From Stagonosporopsis chrysanthemi (taxonomy: Eukaryota > Ascomycota > Dothideomycetes > Pleosporales > Didymellaceae), in contig JAFISE010000094.1 of NCBI GenBank assembly GCA_022560025.1, forward strand, positions 1 through 64,000: 64,000 bases of DNA, in the 5' to 3' direction. The position numbers and the translations under genes were made by a program. The notes below the pieces were generated by a model. The model was not told the origin of the DNA. It ran no database searches and saw only the letters and a program-made list of their open reading frames with translations. This document shows positions 45,072 through 55,092 of the stretch, piece by piece; positions within the stretch are counted from its first letter, which is position 1, and the number at the start of each line of letters is the position of its first letter.

Positions 45072-45986
45072 CTACTGCCGCCCTATCTCGTTTGGCGCAC
45101 AATTCTCGCTCGGCGGCAACAAGCGATGGTAGCTCTCCTCGCCGGCCAGATTCGCCTCTCTGTGCTCCAGAAAAGTGCGTATCCTCTCATCGCGGTCCCC
45201 GCTCATAGTGGCATGTCTGCTGCGCTGGTACACGCTGCTCGCCTCGCGGTGAACCTGGTCTCTGCGCTCGACAACAGAGCTATGGAAACCGCTAAAGCGT
45301 GTTCCCTGCATGACTCCGCCAATCGCAACAAACGCGAAGATGAGCGACATGAAGGTGAAGTTGCTCATCTGAATCGCGCGCTCGCCCTTGGGTTGAGACG
45401 AGTCGTTTTCGCCGTACCAGCGCTCCCAGTCCTCCCAGGTAGCGTTGGCGCGTGGATCCGAGTTCCAACGCGTGCGGTCATAGTCCCAGTCATAGGGATT
45501 CCGGGTGGTGCCGCTGGAGGAGGGTGCGCGGTGGTGGCCGGCCCAGCCTGCGCCCCAGGCATCGTATGCTTTGCGCTTCTCGGCGTCGGACAGGATGTCG
45601 TGGGCGGCGACGAGCATGCGATAGCGCTCTAGACGGACAGCTAGTGGGAGCGTGTAGGTAGAGGACCCTGGGTGACAGCGGTCGGGGTGATAGAGTTTGA
45701 CAAGAGCATAGTAGCGATTCTTCTTGTAGGCATCGCCTTTGCTGCATTTCAGAATTTGGTACGGTGTTGGGGTGGTGTGCGGATGAACGGGCTCAGGCCA
45801 GCTGAGCAGGTCAGCATTGCTGGTATCCGCGTGTTGCGCATAGGCGCGACGCTGTGTCGTGTGCTGCGGTCTCGGCGATGTATGACGACACGAGTGTGGC
45901 GAGGCGGCGTGGGAAGAGTAGAGAGGCGAGAGGGCATTGGCGTAGGACGAGAGCAGCACGGAGGACTTCTTAGGCAGCATCCTCAC
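45072..45986 (-). CDS. Mitochondrial J-domain (DnaJ-type) protein with one membrane segment
   Basis: A single exon of 304 residues. The N-terminus is basic and Ser-rich (MRMLPKKSSVLLSSYANALS), consistent with mitochondrial import. The J domain covers about residues 74-143 with PYQILKCSKGDAYKKNRYYA, the essential HPD at 100-102 in ALVKLYHPDRCHP, and DILSDAEKRKAYDAWG. After a Trp/Asp-rich linker (RNPYDWDYDRTRWNSDPRAN) a single hydrophobic helix lies at about 208-226 (SNFTFMSLIFAFVAIGGVMQ). The charged tail follows. Such small fungal J-proteins activate an Hsp70, here presumably at a mitochondrial membrane, but partner and topology are inferred. An alternative start two codons later is equally possible. 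Confidence 0.85.
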   Translation of the reverse strand: MRMLPKKSSVLLSSYANALSPLYSSHAASPHSCRHTSPRPQHTTQRRAYAQHADTSNADLLSWPEPVHPHTTPTPYQILKCSKGDAYKKNRYYALVKLYHPDRCHPGSSTYTLPLAVRLERYRMLVAAHDILSDAEKRKAYDAWGAGWAGHHRAPSSSGTTRNPYDWDYDRTRWNSDPRANATWEDWERWYGENDSSQPKGERAIQMSNFTFMSLIFAFVAIGGVMQGTRFSGFHSSVVERRDQVHREASSVYQRSRHATMSGDRDERIRTFLEHREANLAGEESYHRLLPPSENCAPNEIGRQ

Positions 45987-46556
45987 AGGAGGTCGTCAAC
46001 AGACGGGTGGGCATCTCCAGGTGAGTTGGAGCACAGTCAGGTACTCGAGCCTAGAGGCGTGGTGGGGATGCGTGAATGCTAGAGCGATGCTAAGAGCGGG
46101 GATTAGGCCGCGCCATCGATCGCGCTCAGCGGCAGGGCTAGGTACTCTGCTCTAACCTGCTTACGGCATGCGACTCCTTCCACATATCCACAGCGAGGAA
46201 GCTCTCACTCGACAGTATTTACAGCAACAGTCCACGCCGGCGTGTCAGGGCACAGCTGCATGCGCGGCTACTTCCGCCGTGCACACGAGCTCATATTGCT
46301 TTTGCTCCGAGTTTGAACCCAAACGCCTAGCTTCCGGCTGCACCTGCGCGCGGCTCTAATTCGTTGTTGGGTGGACGCATGAATTGCAAGCCCAAAGCAG
46401 ATGCTCTTCACTACGAACACGGCATTAGCTCTGGGTAAAGTGGAGGCTGTGGGGTTGCAGGTATAAGACGTTCCTGTATCGATTGCGCTAGGTGGTTGTG
46501 CCTGCTTGTTATATCCTGTTGCTTCCGCCGTCACTTGATCCCCTTGACCTCACCTC
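45987..46556. other. Divergent promoter between J-protein and conserved unknown
   Basis: About 0.57 kb, no gene seen. Confidence 0.5.
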
Positions 46557-47785
46557 ATGTTGGACACACGACCCGGCTGGGACTCGACCATGAGAGACCT
46601 GGAGCAAGAGCTGGCGGCCACCATAGCGCGTGGTTACGACAGCAATGGCCAACCACGTGTAGGCTTCTTCAACCTGACTCGGCGCATGGAGAACGAGGAG
46701 GACCAGCTTGGTGTCGACCTCACCGTCTTCGACTTCTTCCTACATAGGGCGACTGCGGCTGTGTTTGAGTGGTACGCCAGGCCCGATAAGTACGAGTCTG
46801 ATCTCCCGAATGCGCTCATTATAATGACTGCTGGTAAGACGATTCCTCGGCCACTTATTCACAACTAACTTTCCAGAATGGAGATCTCTTCTCTCACAAA
46901 AGCACAAAGGTCAAAGTCTCACTGGTGTTACCGCTTTTCGCTCAAGGTTGCTGCAATTTGTTCTTCTATTCACACATCGATACCATCCAACACAGACCTG
47001 GGCAAGTGAAGAGTCTTTGCGAAAATTGAAGGAGCAAAACACCGCTCGTGGAGCGCTCTGGTCGAACGTTCATGGCGACAGGATGGAGCTTAATGACTCT
47101 GACTGGATTCTGGAGGACGAATTGATCCAAGCTGTTCGCCAACGCCGTGCCGCTGATCTGAGCCTACCCTTTTCCTTCGACCTGGATCGTTTCAACGACC
47201 CAGATCGGCCTGCGCTAGCGGACCTGTTGCCATTGTTCATAGAGCTAACAGCTGTACGAACTTGCCTCAATGATGAGTGGCAACCAACCTCTGACTGGTT
47301 TGACCTGGCCGGCCAATTCATGCTGCAGGCAGTCATTGACCAGTATGTAGCCAATGGACGTTGCCAGGTAGAAATCCTCGCAGCCATTTCTGCTATCGGC
47401 GGCCCAGGGGCGGAGCGTGACGGCGAAGCGGCCGATACTGTTGCGTTGCGAAGGTTGTTTTGCAAAGATGGCAGTCAATCAGAAGAACTGCCTGAATGGA
47501 CGGCACTCAGGTGTCGATATCTCAAGGAGGTGAGCCCCAACTGCAGATACTGTGCCATACATTAGCTGATAAGTATAGGCCAACACAGTGCGCGATTTTG
47601 ATAAGATCGAACGGCGACATCCATATGTCAAGTTCGAGGGCAGCTTGCTATCCTTTCTGCAGCACCTACACGAGAGCGCGATCAAGCCAGATTTGGTGCA
47701 AGTCGCGGAGGGGCGCATCAATATTGACGGCAATGAGCTATCGGAAGTAGAATCGAGAGAGATGATCAAACGTATGAGGCTTTAA
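46557..47785 (+). CDS. Conserved unknown protein, three exons
   Basis: Exons 46557-46833, 46877-47529 and 47579-47785 join to 378 residues. No intron is needed between WRSLLSQKHKGQSLTGVTAF and RLLQFVLLFTHRYHPTQTWA, since the frame reads straight through. The protein is mainly helical and charged, with the distinctive stretches GFFNLTRRMENEEDQLGVDL, FFLHRATAAVFEWYARPDKY, DWFDLAGQFMLQAVIDQYVA and VRDFDKIERRHPYVKFEGSL. It ends EVESREMIKRMRL. There is no signal peptide or membrane helix. The composition and clean splicing suggest a conserved soluble protein, but I do not recognise the family and give no function. It lies head to head with the J-protein gene and tail to tail with the Zn2Cys6 gene. 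Confidence 0.75.
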
Positions 47786-47952
47786 CAGTTCGATTGAGTA
47801 TTCTGGCTCGCGTGGCAGATGCTCCCCCGATTGCCGCCTCTGGGTTCGTCCCGTACTATAATTCGCCACTATACGCCCAAGTTACCCAGGCAGCATCGCA
47901 TGAACAAGCCGCGTAGCCCATCTGCAGGTTATTGTCAAGCTCCGGGGCCGGG

Positions 47953-50353
47953 TTAAAAATCTTGGCCAAGATTGCTCCAAAGGAAAGAGTCTTGCATGCC
48001 GACGTCTGCTAGTTGAGCGGCGAAATCAAATGCTTCGAAGGTGTGGTCGTTCTTACTGTCGGATTCCAAAAATGAGTGGGCATCGTCGAGAAGCACTGCG
48101 TCCTGTGGGTCGAAGCCTAGCAAGTCCGTAACGTCAAGGATACTGGCCTCCTTGTGGTGGTCTGTATTCCACACTGGTAGTGGAGCGAAAGTACTTGACT
48201 GGTGCTCCTGATCGTTTGATGGAGCACCTAGCTTCTGCCTTTTGAGTAGTGTGAGATTGTGATGTATGCGTTCCGCAATCTTCCATGACACGAACAGCTC
48301 ATCCAAGCACTGCAGACAGACGTCGACGTTTGCTACTGCAGCTCTTCTTACGCTTGCCTCGCTTTCACTACTCGCGACTTGCAGCAAAACTAGCGCTGCC
48401 GAAAGAAGGCAATGAGTGGCGGATATCGGGCTTTTGTGAAAATTGCCAAATTTGTTGCGATACTTCTTGGCTGCAATGCACACATTTGTCGCTGCTTCGT
48501 AGCATACGCAGCTAGCTCTTTTGTCAAGCGCGTGTAGTTCGGTTGTCTTGGGTGAGACTGAGTGTGCATTGCTAGCCAGAAACCCGTTTCCAAGAAGGAT
48601 CAGTGCGGTATGAAGGGTCATATGAAGTGTGTACGTTGGTGGGAAGGCATTTGGCTCCCCTCGGACATCCAACCTGAGATCGTCAGAAAGATCGTAGAGC
48701 CAGTTCTTCAGCTCAACGAGAGTGGCGTTGAAGAATGAATCTCGACGCGAGCCCGTATGCGATGGCTTTGGAGCGTAGCTGCAATTGTTTTAGCATATAA
48801 ACCTGGACGGTGGGTACCTACGTGACCCACAAGCCAAGAAGGATCTTCTCGAGTATCTGACTCTGTGTTGCATGTGCACGAAGCAAAATTTTGGTATGCT
48901 GTGAGCGATGGATCAACCCACTGACGCCTTTTTCTGTCTGCTCAAGCGAAGGTAAGTATACAGCGCCTTGTACGTCCTAATAACGTCAGTTAGGTTTAAG
49001 CTTCCACATCATACTCCAACGCCAGTCATGCAGGCGATGTTTGCCACGTACCAGCATTGTGCACACCCGTCCAGAGTATGTTGCGTGCAATTTGTCCGTA
49101 CAATACAGGGACCAGTATATCTGTCGGCTCAAGTCGACTTCTTCCAGCGGTATGTCCTTTGTGCCAAGCATAGATGTAGCATCGATGTTGAGACCCATAT
49201 CGAGTGCAAGTCTATGAGCTGTGCCTTGGTGAAGCCACGCTACAGCATCTGCTGCTCGACTCTGTTCTGAGGTCAGCATGAAAGACTTCATAGACGTAGC
49301 AGCCCAGCTGATAGATATACCCACAATGTATAGAAGGACCATAATAGCCACTGCTTGTATTGTTGTGAGGCTTGGAGATAACAAATCGTAGTACAGGAGA
49401 CTCTCTGCCTCTCCAAGAAGCTGGTCTCCTGCAGTATTAGAATCGTGTGGATCGGTGCGGACTTCATGTCTCTCGGAAAAGCGAGATCCTGCTGAGTACA
49501 CAGCTCAATAATAATGGACTGAAATACCGCCCGCTACCTTTGCGTAAGTCTCTTCGGAACAAATTCTCGTCCAGGACCGGAAACCATGGATTCTGCCAGA
49601 TGAAGTATAGATCAATGAGTTCTGCTTGGAGGTCTTCGTCGATTTGCAACCCTGACAGTCTGGATCGTGCCGAGGGCGAACGAGAGGTTTTGGAATTACC
49701 GTTGAATCTACGTAAGCTGTTATTGGGGACTGCGTAATCATCAGCACCTGCATCCTGCACTGGGAAAGTTAGAACGGTGAACATGCTTGGCCACAGTATA
49801 TTGCTTACAAGTCTGAAAGTGTAAACGGCCACTCGTAGGCCCAAAGTAGTGACATTCTCCGTCCGCGTCGAAATTGATCGATTCATCGAGCGATAAGGTG
49901 CCTTCAAATGCCGCACAGATCTCCTCGAATTGCGCAGCAGTCGTGCTGCTATCCTGTGCATTTACAGAGAGCCCACGACGCGCATCTCGATACTGCGCAA
50001 CTGCAGCGTCGACATCGATAGAATTGGTCCGCAAGATACATTCTAGCATCTCTATACGATCCCGTAGAAGTTGTACGTAGGACTTGGACGCTGGTTTGCG
50101 TCCGTCACTGACCACGCTGTACTGACAATCGACGGACTTGCTCAGACACGGTAAACAAGCGGGCCTTTGACCATCACACTATATGGAATCTGTAGTCAAT
50201 CACTGAAGTTCAGCTGCGAGCGTGGCAGCTCGGAACAGGGGAGCGTACTTTGGCCCGTCGTTGGCGGCAAGGCTCGCAGGCTTTTGAAACGTACTTGCTT
50301 CGCTTCGAGCCATTGCCTGCTTTGATTGTGCGCGCACTGCTTTTCTGAGACAT
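47953..50353 (-). CDS. Zn2Cys6 transcription factor with fungal middle homology region; apparent frameshift
   Basis: Exons (minus): 50249-50353, 49809-50178, 49052-49759, 48822-48976 and 47953-48778. The zinc cluster is Cys26, 29, 36, 43, 46, 53 in ACEPCRQRRAK|CDGQRPACL, with the intron after Lys35, followed by a short helix. The Fungal_trans region starts in exon 3 (LQAELIDLYFIWQNPWFPVL) and continues through AVAIMVLLYIVGISISW, AHRLALDMGLNIDATSM and RQIYWSLYCTDKLHATYSGR. The C-terminus has an acidic block. Within exon 3 the frame shifts by one: YFSPLLLSCVL ends the first frame and AGSRFSERHEVR begins the second, with one surplus base at 49493. A 46-base intron (GTAGCG to CTCAG) could bridge the gap but would delete the conserved YFSPLLLSCVL. 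So it is either a mutation, a sequence error or an unusual intron. With the shift corrected it spans about 720 residues. An upstream in-frame ATG at 50479 is possible. Targets unknown. Confidence 0.75.
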
Positions 50354-50783
50354 GGAGCAAGCCGTACAGTGAACATTGCGTGTGCTGCAGAAAGATACTG
50401 TTCTCGACGAGACTTGGCTGGTGGTAAGCTTGGAAGGAAAAGTGGGCCCCGCTTTGAAATCATTCAGGGACGAAGTCACGTCCTACACGGAACCCATGAG
50501 TAACTCCGAGCTCGCGATATCAACGTTGCACAGCTAGAGACTTTCGTCATGTGACAATCTCTTGTGTTATTCATCCGCAATGTAGGAGGTCGTTGTGCCT
50601 ACACTATTGCGCGTAGATGCTCCTAACAAAGCGATGGAGCACAGCGGAAAGCAAATTCCGCCCCAGCAACAGAACTATAAGAACGCTTGTGTTAGTGAGC
50701 TTTGCTTCTTCTCCATCCCGATCGTGCATCAATCAATCCATACGTCTGGCAACGCGAATCAGTCGCATACCGAATCTTCCAAC
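50354..50783. promoter_or_regulatory. Divergent region between Zn2Cys6 gene and RidA relic
   Basis: About 0.43 kb. An in-frame 42-codon extension of the regulator (from 50479) falls here. The regulator and RidA-like gene share this promoter region. Confidence 0.45.
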
Positions 50784-51239
50784 ATGTCTCATCTCCAGTA
50801 CTACCCATACAAAGGTGTTGGTGAGCGCAATTTGGACCAATACGGCTACAACCAGGCCGTCCGTGTTGGAGACCGGATCGAATGAGCAGGTCAAGGTAGT
50901 CATGCCCATAGATTGTTGCAAGTGCTTCTCCTAAGTTCTCCTAGGTGGATGGAATCGCGAGACGGGCGAGTTTCTGCTCGAGATCAACGCCCAAATCGAC
51001 AAGGCCTTCGAGAACGTCGACCACAACCTCAGAGACGCCGGCGGGAAGGGCTGGTCACAGGTTTTTCGCGTCAACTCCTACCATGTACCGATCAATAACG
51101 AGGCGTTGGCGGCAATGACGCGAAACTTCAGGAAGTGGATGCCGGATCACAAGCCAATCTGGACCTGCGTTGGAGTTACAAGGCTTGGAGAGGATGACAT
51201 GCGTGTGAAGTCGAGGTAGTGGCGCATGATCCAAAGTAG
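50784..51239 (+). pseudogene. RidA (YjgF/YER057c/UK114)-family pseudogene, two lesions
   Basis: Exon-like blocks 50784-50895 and 50945-51239 match the fungal RidA group: MSHLQYYPYKGVGERNLDQY, then YNQAVRVGDRIE, after the splice GGWNRETGEFLLEINAQIDK, KGWSQVFRVNSYHVP and RNFRKWMPDHKPIWTCVGVT. RidA proteins deaminate reactive enamine/imine intermediates from PLP enzymes. Two defects are seen. First, a TGA at 50883-50885 stands at a coding position inside the RIE-x-AGQGGW motif, where a Cys codon would need one base change. Second, the frame ends early with DDMRVKSR at TAG 51217-51219, whereas skipping one base near 51205-51208 continues as EVEVVAHDPK and stops at 51237-51239, the usual family end. 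The splice sites remain intact. Two independent lesions argue for a recent pseudogene rather than readthrough. Confidence 0.8.
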
Positions 51240-51743
51240 GCTGCTCTACGTCAACTTCTGCTTCTCCCAGCGTTGAATTAGGACCTGTCTGGGGGTTGTT
51301 GGCGAGCGCAAACCAAGCGGTATGGCAGAGAGCCGGCTCAGTCGCTCATAGTGGTAATGGGAGAACTCGGAGCGCCAGCAACGAGGAAGAGCATGCCGGA
51401 TGCACCGGAATTGTCTAAGAGCTTGCTGAATCACAATCTGCGGTCTGACTCTCGGAGGACATGATGGCCTTCCTGCGGCCAGAGCTTTTTAAAGGGCTTG
51501 AACGTTCTTTTTGTATTACGGAGTCTTTTTGTCCGTAGCATCCGGTGTCGCGAGTCTCGACCTCCGCAATGCCGATATCAGTATGGTGCTCGGCGCTAAC
51601 TGACATCACTGCCGCTATCCGCCGCAGGGCGCTCATAGCTAAACACGATGACGCGAAATATTACTTACATCTGACCGGTGTCCCGCTGATGTGCCCTCCT
51701 GGACATTTCTCGTTCTTTTGAATCTCGAATAACACATCCAAAC
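51240..51743. other. Region between RidA relic and Sec14-like gene, no gene seen
   Basis: About 0.5 kb with short unconserved frames; presumably the promoter of the Sec14-like gene. Confidence 0.45.
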
Positions 51744-53576
51744 ATGGCGGATCTTAGCAGAGTCGAATCAATGCAGTACCCTGCGGGGCACCTGGCCCAT
51801 CTCACAGAGAACCAGCAAGCGCAGCTGGAGGCTTTTGAGAAGCTTGCGCACGAGCAAGGCTACTTCACGCCCGCCACCGACACCACCGAGGCCAGCCATG
51901 ACGATGAGACGATGCTGTATGCTCGCTTTTGGACACCTTGAAGCGCACGCGGCGGGGCACTAACGTTTTCCAGTCGATTCTTGCGTGCGCGTCGCTTCGT
52001 GCCGCAGGAAGCCTTTAGGCAGTTCAAGGACACCGAAGACTGGCGCAAGGACCAAAAGATCAATGACCTGTTCGAAACTATCGAAGTTGATGAATATGAG
52101 CAGACACGCCAGCTGGTACCCGTTCCTCTGCGCCTGTACAGCAGCACTGCATCTGACAGCTACATCTAGTACCCCCAATGGCTTGGCCGACGCGATAAGC
52201 GCGGCATCCCGCTGTACCTTTTTGAGGTTGCTCCTCTGAACTCCAAGAACATCTCAACGTATGAAAAAGCTCTGAGTAAAGCAAAGACGACGTCGCCAAA
52301 GGTCTCTACGAAGAACCTCCGCTTGTTCGCCCTCTACGAATCGCTCACCCGTTTCGTCACACCCTTTTGCTCCATGGTCACACGCCCGCATCCCGAGACT
52401 CCTATTTCGCAGAGCAACAATATTGTCGACATCAGCAATGTTGGACTGAAGCAGTTCTGGAATTTGAAGAGCCACATGCAGGATGCGTCCGTCCTGGCAA
52501 CAGCGCATTATCCTGAGACCCTCGACCGTATTTTTATTGTCGGCGCACCTGGCTTCTTTCCTACTGTTTGGGGTTGGGTCAAGCGCTGGTTCGATCCTAT
52601 TACAGTTTCCAAGATCTTCATCCTGTCGCCCACTAACGTCTACGCTACTCTAGCTGAGTACATCGATCACGAGAACATCCCCAAGAAGTATGGCGGTGGA
52701 TTAGAGTTTGGGTGGACCCAGATGCCGAATCTGGAGCCAGAGATCGACGCTGCGATCAAGTGGGAAAATCCAAGCATAGAAAATGGCAGGAAGACCATAC
52801 CCACCGGGCCTGTCAAGTGGGAGAAGGGGTCAAATGGCGACATGCAGGCCTGGGCAGTAGGTCGTGAGAACGGCAAGCCTCGTCGACAACTCATCTTCAC
52901 TATACCAAACCCTGTAGGGTACAGGACGAAGCCCGTGGTCAATACACCCGCACATGAACTCGGCAACCCCCTCACGACTGTAGGCACCGCCACTCATCCC
53001 CCAGATGTTGATCTTTCGGCCGCCGATCAGTCTCCTCCCTCCGACTCACCAGCGCCCTCTGAAATCAACGAATCGTCAAATGTGGCTGCAGCCAGTACAG
53101 CGCCTTCGTCTACTCCCGCACAGACAAAGCTACCCATTCGTGAGGGTACATCAGAGACGCGCTTCGAGCAGCAGAACCAGACACATGCTTCCGGCCAGCT
53201 CGCAGAGGGCACACCACATGCAGCTGTGAGAGATCACGGCCACGGTGACAAGACAGTAACGATGGAGCCAAACACAGTCGGCCAAGCGCCAAAACAGATA
53301 CCGCTTCCCGAGCGCGAAGAGCCTCCTGCGCCAGGCTACCTCGAGCAGGCGCAGAGCGCGGCCGCCCAAGCTTCAGGCTATGTCGCCTCGACGGTGACCT
53401 CCGTCGCGAACACCGTGACCGGCGCCGTAGCAGGCAACGCCAACAAGGAGGCGGATGTTGCAGAGCCTGTACCCACAAAGAGCCCAGCCGAGCAGCAGCT
53501 AGACCGCCAAATCGACGCGAGCAAGGATCAGAATGTAGAAGTGTTTCTGCGTGAGCAGAACAGGAGCCATGCATAG
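51744..53576 (+). CDS. Divergent Sec14-domain (CRAL-TRIO) protein with long disordered tail
   Basis: Exons 51744-51916, 51974-52115 and 52170-53576 join to 573 residues. The first exon leads into RFLRARRFVPQEAFRQFKDT after a split Leu codon, the CRAL-TRIO N-terminal helix. The lipid pocket starts at about residue 106 (YPQWLGRRDKRGIPLYLFEV) and includes NIVDISNVGLKQFWNLKSHM and the sheet IFIVGAPGFFPTVWGWVKRW with FDPITVSKIFIL. The PKKYGGGLEFGW sequence corresponds to PKEFGG in SEC14. From about residue 351 the protein is Pro/Ser/Thr/Glu-rich, with an Ala/Thr/Val helix at about 493-530 (YLEQAQSAAAQASGYVASTV) that looks amphipathic and could touch membrane. It is clearly a paralogue, not a second SEC14. 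Lipid ligand and site unknown. Confidence 0.9.
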
Positions 53577-55092
53577 AGAGCCTGGCATTGCATCGTGTGT
53601 TCTTGATGAGGGCGTGTACGATATTATACCGTAGTGGCGAAGATAGCTCTGCATCCCGACCGATGTCCGATGATCGGCGTGGGCTTACGAATGAACGTGT
53701 CTTACTCATTGTCCTCACCAGGCACATGTTGACAGCTATGCTCAGAGTCGTTCTCGGATGCAAGCTGATGTCCCGAGTAACCTGTGGCTAACACGTTGGG
53801 AGACACAAAGAGGAGTTGGGGGCAAAGACGGTGACACAACCAAGGGGCTGGGGCAGGCCCAGGCGATCTGTACCACAGGGTGTACCGATGCTGAGGTCGG
53901 CGGATCGTGGTGCGTTGCATGCGTACCTCGTGTGTGTTCGCGCACGTTGCGCTCCAGGTCAACGCCGAAGAGAAGCTGGTGAGGTCGTTGCTTTCTCGAA
54001 TCGAGAACAAGGCGATGTTCGTTTAGCACACAAGCCGGAGAGACTAGTATATTCACTCTGTCGCTACTCGCTAGATTTCAGATGGACTTTCCCGCCCCAA
54101 ATGGTTTACAGGTCATGTAGCGCACGTCCAGTCGCGCAAATGCAAATGCAGATACATCTGTACAAAACACAACCCTCCTTATCAGCGACCATCCCATGAG
54201 CATATTGTCTAGCTCAGTGCGCCCACTGTCTGCCCTCGCCGTGCAAGGTATCATCGCACGATGTCGTTCAGCTATCAAACCTGTCTCTGTAATCTGAGAC
54301 GTCGTAAAGGTGTTGTGGAAGGTTGCGCGACGCAGGAACGCAAAGGAATGAAGATAGGCAGAGATAGGCACGCATGTAGAGAAATGCAGGGTAAATCGTG
54401 AGAAGCTGCGTATGCGTGAAAAGGATAGTGTGCGACTGCTTTGGATGCTGTTGATGTTTTCTCAGACCAACATGCATTTGTGCATCGACCATACATGCAG
54501 TGATCCTGCGTGCGCGACAGGACGGTAGTGTCACAGTAGCTCATAGGAGATTTGGGCTCCGCGGAGCACGATATCTGCGCATTCTTTCACTGGGTGCGGG
54601 TGTCAACATCTTTGATGGAACGCTATCCTGTAGATAGTGAAGCAGATATTTTGGCTAAATGCTGGAATCGCATGTAATCCTCCAACGCCCGCATGCTACG
54701 GCTTACACGGGCCGGTAGTGTACATGCGAGCACGGAAAGGATCGTCAATGGCGCTGGGTAAGCTTACGTGCGGGGTGGACTAGGTGCTGAGAGTTGGTAC
54801 AGGTAACATGTATGACAGCAGGAGCATGAGAGGGCAGCACGTATGCAGAAATCACAGATGTTGAGTGAAACACAAGATTGAGATAGTACCAACAATAGTT
54901 GGTCCAGGGTATAATTCCTCCAATATGTACAACCACATTTAATGTAGTCTATACACTACCATTCACTGCCACACATGATCTTGATCCAGATCCGTGTCTA
55001 GGTACCCATACTTTCTATGCGGTCTAGGTATAGAAACGGCGTGCATGAAGTACTCGCCACGCCCCTCCTGCCGCACACAAGCACGTAGTCAC
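53577..55092. other. Convergent intergenic region, no gene seen
   Basis: About 1.5 kb between the 3' ends of the Sec14-like gene and hexose transporter. Long for two 3' UTRs; short frames lack domains. Confidence 0.45.

Noticed and set aside
46921..46990. Possible intron between two blocks of the unknown protein at 46.6 kb
   Set aside because: The reading frame continues without interruption across the segment and gives a coherent product, so no intron is required.
50883..50885. Programmed stop-codon readthrough in the RidA-like gene
   Set aside because: The TGA is not followed by the CTA context of efficient readthrough and a second lesion downstream would still truncate the product.
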